A DNA stretch of 43,417 bases from a virus. Numbering within the stretch: position 1 is the first letter of the stretch; every line of letters starts with the position of its first letter. The notes under the pieces were generated by a model. That model was given only the letters and a program-made list of their open reading frames with translations, ran no database searches and was not told the origin of the DNA. Where the stretch lies: positions 1 through 43,417 of the IMG/VR virus record IMGVR_UViG_3300006108_000026; one strand, written 5' to 3'. The translations under genes were made by a program, and so were the position numbers. Below are positions 25,901-33,760 of the stretch, one piece after another.

Positions 25901-28468
25901 AAGCTTTCCCCAGTGAAACTGTTTGACTATTCGACCGACACTCTCGATCTGCAAATCGGCCTGTGGCACCCAGCAATCGGCATCCACACCTACGCTCCTC
26001 TTGAGCTGGTAAACATGCAGACGCCTGTTGATCCAGCCCACTACAACTACACGACGCTGACGACCAACAATCCTAACTACATGGCCCTCAAGCCATGGGA
26101 CGACCGTGAAGTCGGCAGAGTTTGGTGGGACACCTCCACGCTCTCCTACATCCCATACTACGACGCTACGATCTTCCCTAACCGTGAAACTCGTAACTCT
26201 CGTTGGGGCTCCCTGGCCGAGCACGCGTCAGTTGATCTGTACCAGTGGACCGAGTCTGACTACCACCCATCAGAGTACGATGCCCAGGCAATCCTCCAGG
26301 AAGGTGACTCGTCGATCGATGCGTCAGTCCGTCTGTCGGGTAGAGTCGGCTTCAAGAACTACTACAAGGCGATCCGCGACGTAACGATCCAGCCAATCGC
26401 ATGGTCCCAGACAAGCTCTTCGAATGGTCTTGCTCACCCAGCGTTTGGTCCTGCGTCTGACGTCGTCATGTACAACTCGAACAACCAGCTCATCGCCAGC
26501 AAGGGTCGCCTAGCAGCGATCAACGTCGTCAGTGGCTACAACTTCAGCGCATGGAACATCCTGAGCAGCGTGCCTGTGGGTGAGGTTACCATTGGCACTA
26601 ATGTATCCTATGACATTGGCAGTTCAGCAGGACCTGGGACTCCCTCTCTGATCCCAGCGACTATCTCTAGTGGAACGATCAGCGCGATCTCCATGAGCGC
26701 GATCTCCAACAGCAGCATCTTCGGCACTCGCATTGGTCAGATGACAATCTCGACCTACAGCACCACGACAGATTATTACCTCCGCCTGATGGATGACACC
26801 GGCTTCTTCCAAGACGTTGTCCTGTCAGATTGGTCATCAAGCAACCTGACTTCTGGTGGCGAGACCATGTCGCTGGTGTTCGACCAGTTCGGTCTCCAAG
26901 TCAATGTTACAGCCACTTCCTCTGGCACGATCACCGCTGCTGATCTGGGCATCGCTCTTTCTAGCCCAGACAATGACGTCTTCATCCGCGAAGCAGTCAA
27001 CTACAGCGAGATCATCCCACTGCCGGATGTCATCTTCAGCAATGAGAGCGTCTTCGGTATCACGGACAATGTCGAATACGGTTGGAAGGTCTGGGTTGTT
27101 CCAACTCAAGCGCAGCTTTCTGCAGACCTGCCATACCCTTACAACAAGTGGCAGCCATATCTTGGTACTCCAACAGCAGTCACTGTTACGGCAGATGTTG
27201 TTGCAGCTATGTCGTCTTCTACAAACACGCTGACTCTCGTAAGTGGCATCAACATCCAGCGCTATACCTCGACATGGTCTCCATGGCAGCAGCTCGTGAA
27301 GACAGAGATGAAGCTTATCTCCGATGGCGTAACTCCTGCGTCCTTTACGCTTGCTAATGAAACTTCTATCGACACCAACCGTCTTTCGATCTACGCTAAC
27401 GGCATTCAAATCGCTCCTGCCCAGATTACGATTACGGGCAATGTCGCAACGGTAGTAAATATTGCACCAGAAGGAACTCTTGTTTACCTGCTGTACCGTC
27501 CATACCAGCCAACGGCTACTGAGCTTTCGTTCGACCCAACCGTCAGCGACAACTTCCAGAACCAAGTTTGGTACAAGGCAGACTACCAATACACCCAACT
27601 GTCCGTTCGCGACAGCTCAGGCAATGTGTCGGGAACGAAGTACTATTTCTGGGTAACTGGTAAGACGGTTGCACAACCAAATCAATCGATGTCTCTGGCT
27701 CAAGCAGCGGAGATGCTTCAATACGGCGACTCGACCTACATGATCTTCTCGCGACTCGTATCAGATGCTTCAGCAAAGAGCGGAGCCGGGTTTGATGCGT
27801 GTGCAATCTCTGGTCTTGGCACTACCGTAACGAAGAACGATTCCTACAAGCTTCGCTTCCTCCGTGACTTTACTCTGCGCGATGATCCAGAAGAACTGAA
27901 GCTGAAGAACGTCCACACTGAATGGACTCTTATTCGTCAGCATCAGTCATCGAAGATCCCATCGACGCTGTGGCTCGCTCTCACCAATGCAATCTGTGGA
28001 CAAGATGCTGCTGGTAACCCGCTGCCATCCCAGACCCGCATTAACTACGACAGCAAGTACAACACGTTCACACGCTTCGGGTTCGGTACGGGTCAAATCT
28101 TTGTTGACAGCTCTCTGGCACTAACCTCGCTGCTCAACACGGTGCTCAACACGTCCCTCACCATTGAGATTGGGACCACCTCGATCACCGACTACATCAC
28201 GATGCTCAACATCGATTCTAGCACGACCGCAGAATCGCTGCAGGCAACTTGGTTCTCCGATCCAACGACCTCGCGCAACACGATGAACCAAATCTACTCA
28301 AACGCTCGTGCCTCGCAAGTGAATGAGATTTTCTTCAGCATCCTCAACGATGCACTCGCAAACAACTACGAGTTTACGGATTTGTTCAAGACCTCTTTGA
28401 TCACGGTCAACTCTTCTACTGTCGTCGAACAGCAAGTGCAGACGGAGCAGATCGATGACCAATACTAA
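19907..28468 (+). CDS. Giant baseplate wedge protein at the gp7 position
   Basis: A 2853-residue protein, nearly three times T4 gp7 (1032). It is assigned as gp7-like mainly because it follows gp25 and gp6. The N-terminus (NKLIPGYMQNETLTSLVNN, then FNYSPPINYDKFINYANYYW) is of the type found at the start of large wedge or tail proteins in many T4-like phages. Most of the chain is threonine/serine-rich beta sequence with repeated short linkers, suggesting a string of small beta domains. A domain around 300-390 has an IKIGDRILVKDQ / NGIYVV strand pattern. No signal or membrane segment. The C-terminus is helical and overlaps the next gene by 14 bases. The gp7 identity is inference; it might combine gp7 with fibre-attachment domains. 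Confidence 0.55.
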   Translation: MAQNLDFNKLIPGYMQNETLTSLVNNLFNRFVSQESSISVSGTVGVPVSGTAEITQPTLERQENALIPGLYFKSGTQEYLYTFEDMLNKMSTLDIDVTNLRTWIAEQTFNYSPPINYDKFINYANYYWIGSVLPNNSGPAWNTSNSPEYYVIQQPLSTSLTKMPVRLATTRDVSRWVNDRPTEVFTLTFTSSTTFTIDSSLSPGQVYTDISTIPSAQNAVTKIVVRAHDSATYPGLSAPSLADYDLCEFYIVNGSTPFAAGDQIEITLTYFTSDIFISVISPNLIGKGTVNGVSTLSPFMYIDGIQVKIGDRILVKDQVDTTLNGIYVVTEGGVWSRSYDATYDDQFNVGMKVYVEEGATQTGYTYELTFKGNLNLPGPGVPIDSNLTFTLYSTTDPSTINDWQKYNYWVHKDDLWQFSALGVTLNNTTQAQRPIIEYLGTIQLNGYVDSVTGEPCDGSSSTASPLYQAKTRFNQIPQFDLYRYDGTHAGMTSGIWFYSESPQYVTDNILLRRVETTVNGDYVFSSGIKDEAGRLLYWKNEGVLNSIWRPGVQTAYPTLPIFTGSSNHRQGDLHFPSVNPVADVQDWTVTLINPTTANITGTRSGFVGTATVDVRTSFDDFDIRIASRSIPYVAGDTFTFHMWAPASPRYVKELADGSIVNYPGGYAADQAAATQTGTWLTPLRMFENLNRESRTTISFPDFMNHARSVIKNQAQFTGASFGNNNVRTLNFFTGAGGKIREFESNFPLLASMLIEQDLSPITIIDFAEQQYNIALASIDQFLINELAGYLAAGNTVQTTTINPNAQDIIKLGNYFQALRAQNTNLAAVFGDTISAVKNWPATLPMIGLVSRVTPSITIDPELNIPVIVHHDGHISPLATEDATFNRNLTQTVVTRSDGTKSAGVFYETLPANFRPYAQQLWMVPSTSAVNIFSVTYDTEEAPATGLAGQYWYQRSTNTLRAWDAGILSWIPAPVSVASRWIPFAAENVRNSLVLSIEQQLYDSVHPAQQLNIDLLHSDAVTNAAYNELELARFAAKYNYDTYAPDYSASNPFTWNYSQATMPDVPGTPGIARWFDLYKSYFTTYGAPDLDRPDLYPWRLGTAAFGASYDKPAGWDAAYAGTTRPWSDQMWADIQAFHPTIKLCVDIHTDTLLPPYVAASDPNAIRALTNTIPPGISAGYSYGQNGPVELVWEKSLEYLYGLARTYFRLYPLAFLDKSWGETYIQSDGNLRVERNLQASLPASKFLMHGERLNLVNSYTPAEAKDRFLNLGGVTWTPTFSGTVSFTVTHCANTGDVGMLGPMGPSSTVFGVYVNGELVTRVFEGVAFSFYSPQGVNFANVTIEDHGIPFEIGDTLTMTFEADTITTELPTTGLDFMYGLLGCEGCVADATPDPSLVITDTPHLPTYSFTAGQTKVLKGTGQWFTNLLRYSYIDTDYSTASLAYRGWAVNLVHRLGALVRPDTLTITTNSGTIPTTGYSVMLKRSMNTQSLWISGIRVQLVQMGAKVLEPSGLYIPASDGSDWIFRVEVYNPSHPVAEYRVLDTAGDYTDFTALGGTHSKISWKRYSNYTSTTTSTMPLQITGIQNVLNFLYGYVDYLEGQGFKANSSDVPLTDAATGRNVDWQLEIEKFIDTVYAGMQAGAGVIVNPFMSKLYLQTPTGLMGRYTDSKFLDAYSSQAAYDITGSAISPRNLSVIRTDAQTVTYSKTPIFSAHVFVDEFEHAIIMNNRFSDDPTSSVIFDEFLGSYTQTAYLTYTRQADINNKPTFDGFFLNGNDVTRNIASTIDSLQHTYDAGSTFNEPKMAQHALSLIGFKSKDYFNTLNISPSVQLDFWRGMISAKGTNLAIDAFTNYKAFSNSSVDEFWAYKLASYGDAGERTFPEIKIQPNDCSRQFTSLQFYTKTDPTYTALPLFIQVEANDDTRWFSIDDLGTVLRFDADAVSEMVNVTEAGYVQLSNIYHNGDTMGPSISPSTGARMVNANTIYVTTPGTYTISGYTWNNQAKLSPVKLFDYSTDTLDLQIGLWHPAIGIHTYAPLELVNMQTPVDPAHYNYTTLTTNNPNYMALKPWDDREVGRVWWDTSTLSYIPYYDATIFPNRETRNSRWGSLAEHASVDLYQWTESDYHPSEYDAQAILQEGDSSIDASVRLSGRVGFKNYYKAIRDVTIQPIAWSQTSSSNGLAHPAFGPASDVVMYNSNNQLIASKGRLAAINVVSGYNFSAWNILSSVPVGEVTIGTNVSYDIGSSAGPGTPSLIPATISSGTISAISMSAISNSSIFGTRIGQMTISTYSTTTDYYLRLMDDTGFFQDVVLSDWSSSNLTSGGETMSLVFDQFGLQVNVTATSSGTITAADLGIALSSPDNDVFIREAVNYSEIIPLPDVIFSNESVFGITDNVEYGWKVWVVPTQAQLSADLPYPYNKWQPYLGTPTAVTVTADVVAAMSSSTNTLTLVSGINIQRYTSTWSPWQQLVKTEMKLISDGVTPASFTLANETSIDTNRLSIYANGIQIAPAQITITGNVATVVNIAPEGTLVYLLYRPYQPTATELSFDPTVSDNFQNQVWYKADYQYTQLSVRDSSGNVSGTKYYFWVTGKTVAQPNQSMSLAQAAEMLQYGDSTYMIFSRLVSDASAKSGAGFDACAISGLGTTVTKNDSYKLRFLRDFTLRDDPEELKLKNVHTEWTLIRQHQSSKIPSTLWLALTNAICGQDAAGNPLPSQTRINYDSKYNTFTRFGFGTGQIFVDSSLALTSLLNTVLNTSLTIEIGTTSITDYITMLNIDSSTTAESLQATWFSDPTTSRNTMNQIYSNARASQVNEIFFSILNDALANNYEFTDLFKTSLITVNSSTVVEQQVQTEQIDDQY

Positions 28469-31400
28469 CAACAGCGTTGCTGTTCAGACGAGTACGTATC
28501 TAGAAAGTCTCGTCAACTACGTTCTTGATGTCAAGCCTTTCAGAACGAAGCTTGCTGTTAGCGGTGCTGTGTCTGAGCAGTATCTGTTCTCTGACAACCT
28601 CAACGTAAAGCTTACCGAGAAAGAAAGCCTGAAGGCTTTTCTTGGTGCTGATCTTCTTCCATCTTCCTTCACCGCGCTTGGTGTTCGCACCCGTGAGACG
28701 AACAGCTGGTACCAAGAGATCATCTCTGATGGCGTTCGTGTTAACTGGCCGATGCCAAACATCACGATCCCGAAGTTCTCAAGTTCTGCCCGACTTGAGA
28801 ACTTCACCATCGGCACCAATGACTACCAGGGTATTCCTGGTCTTATCTCTGGAGTGGTTGACCCAAAGCGTTGGGACGGTCCAGGCATTACCGACGTTCG
28901 AGTCAATGGCACCCATCAGCAAGATACGGTAGACTACTTCCTCAGCCACGGCGTGTTCTCATTCGACACCGTCGGTGTGCAGAATGGTGTTCCTTCTTGG
29001 ATCCAGCATGACCTCAACATGGCAGTCCCAACGATCGAAGCGATCGAAGGTGCCATGGTGACTGGTGAGATGCTGCCACTTCCACCACCATACTCTGAAA
29101 GCATCCCTGCTTCCACTCTTGCTGCATACGCAGCATTCAGTTCCCAGCCTGGTGATCTTTCCTATGCAGAGATTCAGCGCACTGGAGGAACGATCACTGC
29201 AATCACTGGTGAGACCTACGAAGAGTTCTATCTCAAGTGCACGAGCCTTTCACCAGCAACGCTTTCAGTATACGCGAACGGTGATCACTCGACGGTTCTC
29301 GGTACGGTAACCCTTGGCAATACGTTTACTCTTGTAGACCCAGTAACGACCAAGACCCGCATTCAGTTTACCTACACCTATGAAGTAGGCCAGACAGTTG
29401 AGACAGCAACTCTTGACGATGAGTATCTAATAACTCCAGAAAACAAGATCGTTGTTAGCCCAACCGCTCCACTGGAAACTTGGTCGCTCATCAAGTCAAA
29501 TCCAATCGGTCTTGCCTCTAAGCCGCAGTGGTTCCCAAATCCTACCTACACTCGCACTGCCGTTCCTGGCCTTGAGATTCATACTCGCTCAGTAGAATAC
29601 ACCCACGCATCTTCGTGGACGCTGACGTTCAACGGCGATGGCACCTACGTTCTGAACTCGACGCTAGCCGGATATCCGGTTACCGTAAGTCTAATCGATG
29701 GCTGTTCGTACCGCGATGACAATATTGCGTTCACGGTCATTCCAACCATAGATGGATGGAAGTCTGGCGATACCTTCAGCTGGGAGATTGCTGCACGCAA
29801 GGCGTCCTATAAGGTTTATGGCTCTGTTTCCGGCTGGCAGCCAGATGCCAGTGTCGGTTACTGGTACTGGAATGGTAAGATCGGCTTCAAGATTCCAGCT
29901 CTTGACATGTTTGCCGAGGTCTACAACTCTACGATCTCTTCCTCCACGTCCGGTAACATTCAGACGTGGAACACCAACGTAAGTGGGTTCCAGATTCTCA
30001 ACAGCGTCTCCTACAGCAATGGAGCATTCTTCGTTGCTGGCGTAGACTCAATCATCGGTGCGTCTGCAGACGGCGTCACCTGGACCAGTGACATCTCATC
30101 GCTGTTCCACCCAGCATCTGGATCACATGAACTTCTCATCGTCACCGGTGCGGGCGGTCTTATCGTTGTTTCAGCGGATGGCATCAACTGGCACCAGGAA
30201 AGATCGAACGTTACTGCAGACCTCCACGCGTCTGCGAACATCCCCAACTTCCTTGCGTCTGCAAGCTCGACAACGAATGACCTCAACTGCATCATCGTTG
30301 TTGGTGACAATGGAACTATTCTAACATCTATCGATGGGGCTGGTTGGGCTGTTCAAAACAGCGGGACGACTGAGAACCTAAACGACATCACGTGGTCAGA
30401 CGATGGCATCATCGTTGTTGGTGACAATGGAACCATTCTCAAGTCACTTGATCGTCTTACTTGGACGCCACTTACGTCCAACACTACCGCCAACCTTGAG
30501 TCCGTCATCTACGTTCCGCCTACGGCAATGTATACCCAAGGCGTCTTTACCGCTGTAGGAACTCAGGGTACGATCGTTCGTTCGACCGATGGTGGCACGA
30601 CTTGGAGCAACCTTGCTCAGTTCACCGACGGTACGTTCACGTCCATCGCGTACGGCGACGGTCAATACATTGCTGTGGGTCCAACTGGACACGTTGCGCA
30701 GTCAACAAATGGCGTTGTTTGGACCCGCTACTCTGGAAAGATTTACAACAGCGTCGCGTTCGGGAATGGAACCTTCGTCGCGGTTGGTGGCTCAAAGAAC
30801 TCCACGCCACAGTTCATTCCACTTAGCCCTGTATCCTCGATGGCAGTTCCATCGACTTACACGATCACGTTTACTTCCCCATCAAATGCTGCCCTTGGTG
30901 TTAAGGGTGAAGCAACCGTCTATCACAACATTGACGGCTTCAAGGCTAACCTAAAGTCAGACACTCCTTGGTCAGATGACGTCATCTCGTTCCAGTTGAA
31001 CACCATTCCTGGAACCTATGACTACTCTATCGGTGATGTGGTCAATGTCTATCTGTCTCCTGACTACCCTGGCAATATTACTCCGCCAGAACCAGGGCAA
31101 GACACGATTGACCTGCACATTCCATATCTCTACAACAACGAGCTCTTCCCGCTCTACCACAGCTATGGCGCTGTCATCTTCCCTAGCGTTGCTTCTGGCG
31201 ACAAGATCGTAGTCGACAAGGCAAACTACGACAAGATCAAGTTCAAGATTACCGGTGCGGGTAGTGCCTACCCAGAACTGGCAGCTCAAAATGATTGGCT
31301 GCCGCTGTTCTTCAAGTACTCCGACATGGTTGACTCGAGCATGAACTCGACTTCAGCAGCCGAGTTCTCTGATCTTGGCATGTTCGTTGAAGCATTCTCT

Positions 31401-32435
31401 GCTGCGACTGGTGAGCGAGTCTTCTACATTACGTCGCCGCGCTACATGAAGACGAACCGCTCGGCTGAGTCCGTGCTTACGATCGACAGCGCCTTCTTCG
31501 CGAAGTACCTGCCATTCAACACGAAGTACTCGATCGTTGTTCAGCCTGACCAAAGCTATGGTCAGACTATCCGCGTTAAGATTACAGACAACCTGAAGAT
31601 CTATGCTCGTATCCAGCTGGTTATCGCCGATCCAATCTTCATCACTATTACTGATGATGCGCCTGCTCACCTTGAGATCATCAGCGAAATCTTCTTCGGT
31701 GAAGGACCAATCACTGGCTTCTGGCGCTGGGAAGAAACAACTCCTCCTACGGTTGGACCACCAGCTCCGGGTTGGGTGCTCGTAACTCCATTCACTGATC
31801 CTACCGATCAGGCATGGTCTTACCCGTTCAACATCGCGGTTGCTGAAGGTGGTGCGGTTATCATTGACAGCTACGACATGGCGCCTTACGATGTCATCTC
31901 GTACGATGTTGATAGCACGGTACCGTTCATTCAGATCTATGAGTCTCCAACAAGTGAGGCCGGCGTAGAAGTACATTCATCGATCACCGATGGTCTCTCT
32001 ATCATGATGACTGTTGTTGGTGCGTACAACTTTGACGAATATGACGTAGCGGGATATGACACAGATGCGTATGACTTTGCTGAAGCTTCAGTTCCTCCAG
32101 AGGATGCGGGCGAAACTACTCTTAACCTCACCTTTGACTTCAATGTTCTCCAGCCAGGTGGGCCATCTACTGTCCCAGCAACAGCACCTGGACTCCTGAT
32201 CTCAGCTGCAGCAACGAACTACATCATTACTCTCGTAAATGCTCCTGGTCCATCGACGAACATCATCTACGCGCCAGAAAGCAATCACATGAACCTTGGT
32301 TCTGAACCTGCTGTCATGACCACGGGTGCATACTTGGACAGCAACGGTGATCTAATCACTGTCACGGACCCTAACTCGATTACCTTTGCTATGCCGGCTG
32401 GCATCACAGTGCCATTCAGGCTGTGGATCGTGTAA
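28455..32435 (+). CDS. Large baseplate/fibre protein with BNR-type beta-propeller
   Basis: A 1326-residue virion protein overlapping the preceding gene by 14 bases. Residues 1-60 contain VNYVLDVKPFRTKL, a motif common at the head of phage wedge or fibre proteins. Residues about 515-780 hold six BNR/YCF48-like repeats of the form GxxGTIxxSxDGxxW (for example GDNGTILTSIDGAGW, GDNGTILKSLDRLTW, GTQGTIVRSTDGGTTW), enough for a six-bladed propeller or part of a seven-bladed one; such propellers bind sugars. Two YDxxx triplets occur near residues 1140 and 1196. Position after the gp7-like gene suggests a gp8 or gp10 equivalent that holds or forms adhesion parts; that is inference. Confidence 0.6.
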   Translation: MTNTNNSVAVQTSTYLESLVNYVLDVKPFRTKLAVSGAVSEQYLFSDNLNVKLTEKESLKAFLGADLLPSSFTALGVRTRETNSWYQEIISDGVRVNWPMPNITIPKFSSSARLENFTIGTNDYQGIPGLISGVVDPKRWDGPGITDVRVNGTHQQDTVDYFLSHGVFSFDTVGVQNGVPSWIQHDLNMAVPTIEAIEGAMVTGEMLPLPPPYSESIPASTLAAYAAFSSQPGDLSYAEIQRTGGTITAITGETYEEFYLKCTSLSPATLSVYANGDHSTVLGTVTLGNTFTLVDPVTTKTRIQFTYTYEVGQTVETATLDDEYLITPENKIVVSPTAPLETWSLIKSNPIGLASKPQWFPNPTYTRTAVPGLEIHTRSVEYTHASSWTLTFNGDGTYVLNSTLAGYPVTVSLIDGCSYRDDNIAFTVIPTIDGWKSGDTFSWEIAARKASYKVYGSVSGWQPDASVGYWYWNGKIGFKIPALDMFAEVYNSTISSSTSGNIQTWNTNVSGFQILNSVSYSNGAFFVAGVDSIIGASADGVTWTSDISSLFHPASGSHELLIVTGAGGLIVVSADGINWHQERSNVTADLHASANIPNFLASASSTTNDLNCIIVVGDNGTILTSIDGAGWAVQNSGTTENLNDITWSDDGIIVVGDNGTILKSLDRLTWTPLTSNTTANLESVIYVPPTAMYTQGVFTAVGTQGTIVRSTDGGTTWSNLAQFTDGTFTSIAYGDGQYIAVGPTGHVAQSTNGVVWTRYSGKIYNSVAFGNGTFVAVGGSKNSTPQFIPLSPVSSMAVPSTYTITFTSPSNAALGVKGEATVYHNIDGFKANLKSDTPWSDDVISFQLNTIPGTYDYSIGDVVNVYLSPDYPGNITPPEPGQDTIDLHIPYLYNNELFPLYHSYGAVIFPSVASGDKIVVDKANYDKIKFKITGAGSAYPELAAQNDWLPLFFKYSDMVDSSMNSTSAAEFSDLGMFVEAFSAATGERVFYITSPRYMKTNRSAESVLTIDSAFFAKYLPFNTKYSIVVQPDQSYGQTIRVKITDNLKIYARIQLVIADPIFITITDDAPAHLEIISEIFFGEGPITGFWRWEETTPPTVGPPAPGWVLVTPFTDPTDQAWSYPFNIAVAEGGAVIIDSYDMAPYDVISYDVDSTVPFIQIYESPTSEAGVEVHSSITDGLSIMMTVVGAYNFDEYDVAGYDTDAYDFAEASVPPEDAGETTLNLTFDFNVLQPGGPSTVPATAPGLLISAAATNYIITLVNAPGPSTNIIYAPESNHMNLGSEPAVMTTGAYLDSNGDLITVTDPNSITFAMPAGITVPFRLWIV
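30289..30433 (+). repeat. 28-base direct repeat within the propeller coding region
   Basis: The same 28 bases (begin GCATCATCGTTG, end ACAATGGAAC) occur at 30289-30316 and 30406-30433. They are 117 bases apart, exactly 39 codons, one propeller blade. Neighbouring blades are less alike in DNA, so this looks like a recent blade duplication or gene conversion. Confidence 0.8.
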
Positions 32436-32446
32436 CCCAGAAGACC

Positions 32447-32454
32447 CATAAATA
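32447..32454 (+). promoter_or_regulatory. T4-type late promoter CATAAATA
   Basis: CATAAATA lies 45 bases before the ATG at 32500, between the propeller gene and the set of small appendage genes. Confidence 0.65.
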
Positions 32455-32499
32455 TCCTATGATTTCTAAGGTGACAACTACACCGATAACGGAGACAAC

Positions 32500-33129
32500 A
32501 TGACTGCAGCAACTCTTAAAACAACGGTAAAGGGCCACGTTCTTATCACTGACGGTAAGACCGGTGAAGTCCTCCTTGATAAGGACAATGCGGTTCACAA
32601 CCAGAACATGGCCGCAGCGATCGCTCGTGGCTTGTCTCACACTGACGCTAGCTCGGTTGGAACGCACCAAATCTACGCCCTCGCCCTTGGTAACGGTGGT
32701 TCTACTGTCGACAGCATGAACCAAATCACGTACCTTCCACCAAACATCACAGGCGCTGGTGCTCGTCTTTACAACCAGACCTACTTTGATGTCGTGGATG
32801 AGCAGCAGTCTGGAACTGCAGCCGCGAACTCTGTAACCTATCAGCAGTCAACTACTGACACGACTTCTATCGTGATCGTGACTATGACGATTGCTGCAGG
32901 CGAACCTTCAGGCCAAGACACGACCGACAGCCCACCAGATCCAAACTTCAACTCGCAGTATTCTTTCGATGAACTTGCGCTGATGACTTATGGAACTAGC
33001 GGCTCTTTCTCGTACACCACGGCCCCATCAGATTCCCTGCTTCTGACTCATATCATCTTCTCCCCTATCCTCAAGACTGCCAACAGAGAACTCGTTATCA
33101 CGTACACGCTGACCGTCAGCGTAAGCTAA
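32500..33129 (+). CDS. Putative tail appendage/fibre protein
   Basis: A 209-residue protein I do not recognise by name. It opens with VKGHVLITDGKTGEVLLDKDNAVHNQNMAAAIARGL, a segment often found in short phage tail-fibre or appendage proteins (a conserved strand, an N-x-V/I-H-N turn, then a helix). The rest is serine/threonine-rich beta sequence ending in paired strands (LLLTHIIFSPILKT; ELVITYTLTVSVS). It has its own late promoter and GGAG seven bases before the ATG. It probably builds a surface-exposed part with the two small proteins that follow. Confidence 0.55.
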   Translation: MTAATLKTTVKGHVLITDGKTGEVLLDKDNAVHNQNMAAAIARGLSHTDASSVGTHQIYALALGNGGSTVDSMNQITYLPPNITGAGARLYNQTYFDVVDEQQSGTAAANSVTYQQSTTDTTSIVIVTMTIAAGEPSGQDTTDSPPDPNFNSQYSFDELALMTYGTSGSFSYTTAPSDSLLLTHIIFSPILKTANRELVITYTLTVSVS

Positions 33130-33144
33130 GGGAAACTCTCCCTT
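33128..33144 (+). promoter_or_regulatory. Hairpin covering ribosome binding site and TTG start
   Basis: AAGGGA (33128-33133) pairs perfectly with TCCCTT (33139-33144) across a five-base loop. The left arm is the ribosome binding site of the next gene, and the right arm contains the first two bases of its TTG start (33143-33145). The stem also begins on the stop codon of the preceding gene. Ribosomes finishing that gene would melt it, so translation of the next gene is expected to depend on coupling. Confidence 0.5.
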
Positions 33145-33442
33145 GCAGGTATCGTTCCGCCAGGGCATCGTCAGATACGAGGTGCTTCAGTCACCGCCGC
33201 TCCTTTCGAGGACGTCGATGTCTGGTACCTCGGTGGACCTCAACATTGTTGACAGTCCGGCGATCATCAACTTCTGCCATTATGGCGCCAACGGTTCTGC
33301 AGGTATTCCTATTGTAGACGTATTCATCGACGTTGATGGCACAACCCAAAAGGTTATCGCCAACGTTACGATGAATGACAAGAACAACGTGACTGTCAGC
33401 TTTGCGCAACCGCAGACTGGCTACGCGATCGTAATCGTTTAA
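33143..33442 (+). CDS. Small beta-rich appendage protein, TTG start
   Basis: A 99-residue protein from a TTG codon; AGGGA precedes it by nine bases. It ends with a strand pattern (VTVSFAQPQTGYAIVIV) matched by the next protein (TEITWSSPRTGFVNFAAD), in the order: residue pair around an H-x2-G segment, an aspartate-rich strand, a K/Q turn, then the PxTG strand. This arrangement is common in C-terminal modules of phage fibres. A later ATG (33218) would lose only the first strand. Role in adhesion is inference. Confidence 0.55.
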   Translation: MQVSFRQGIVRYEVLQSPPLLSRTSMSGTSVDLNIVDSPAIINFCHYGANGSAGIPIVDVFIDVDGTTQKVIANVTMNDKNNVTVSFAQPQTGYAIVIV

Positions 33443-33453
33443 GGAGAAGCTCT

Positions 33454-33711
33454 ATGTCGTGGACAGTAACTCCAATCAAGAGTGGTATTTGTTTCTACCA
33501 GTACCAGCAGACAACGCCAGCTTCCGTATGGTCAATCTACCATGGTATGGGCGTTGAGCCAATGGTTGACATCAACGCTAATGACGATCATGGCGTTCTT
33601 CAAAAGGCATTCCCTCTCTCGGTCGTTCAGCTCGATGAGAACACTACCGAGATTACCTGGTCTTCGCCAAGAACTGGCTTTGTAAACTTCGCGGCAGACC
33701 GCGCATCTTAA
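33454..33711 (+). CDS. Small beta-rich appendage protein, paralogue of the previous one
   Basis: An 85-residue protein with WSIYHGMGVEPMVDINAND in the middle and the final TEITWSSPRTGFVNF strand pair. The H-x-M-G-x-x-P and PRTGF motifs are typical of short fibre or appendage modules. Compared with the previous gene product the second half aligns by pattern, so the two are probably diverged duplicates. AAGGAG lies eight bases upstream of the ATG, eleven bases after the preceding stop. Confidence 0.6.
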   Translation: MSWTVTPIKSGICFYQYQQTTPASVWSIYHGMGVEPMVDINANDDHGVLQKAFPLSVVQLDENTTEITWSSPRTGFVNFAADRAS

Positions 33712-33760
33712 CTCACCGTTGGACTACCCATCGTTGAGAACATTAAATAGGAGATAAGAT

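Noticed and set aside
26837-27598. Long minus-strand open frame opposite the giant wedge gene (also one at 25505-26224)
   Set aside because: Antisense shadows of a strongly coding frame; no promoter, no start signal, protein sequence without recognisable pattern.
33742-33749. ATTAAATA octamer before the inner-membrane spanin
   Set aside because: Transcription would begin at or after the ribosome binding site, so it could not serve the gene at 33761.
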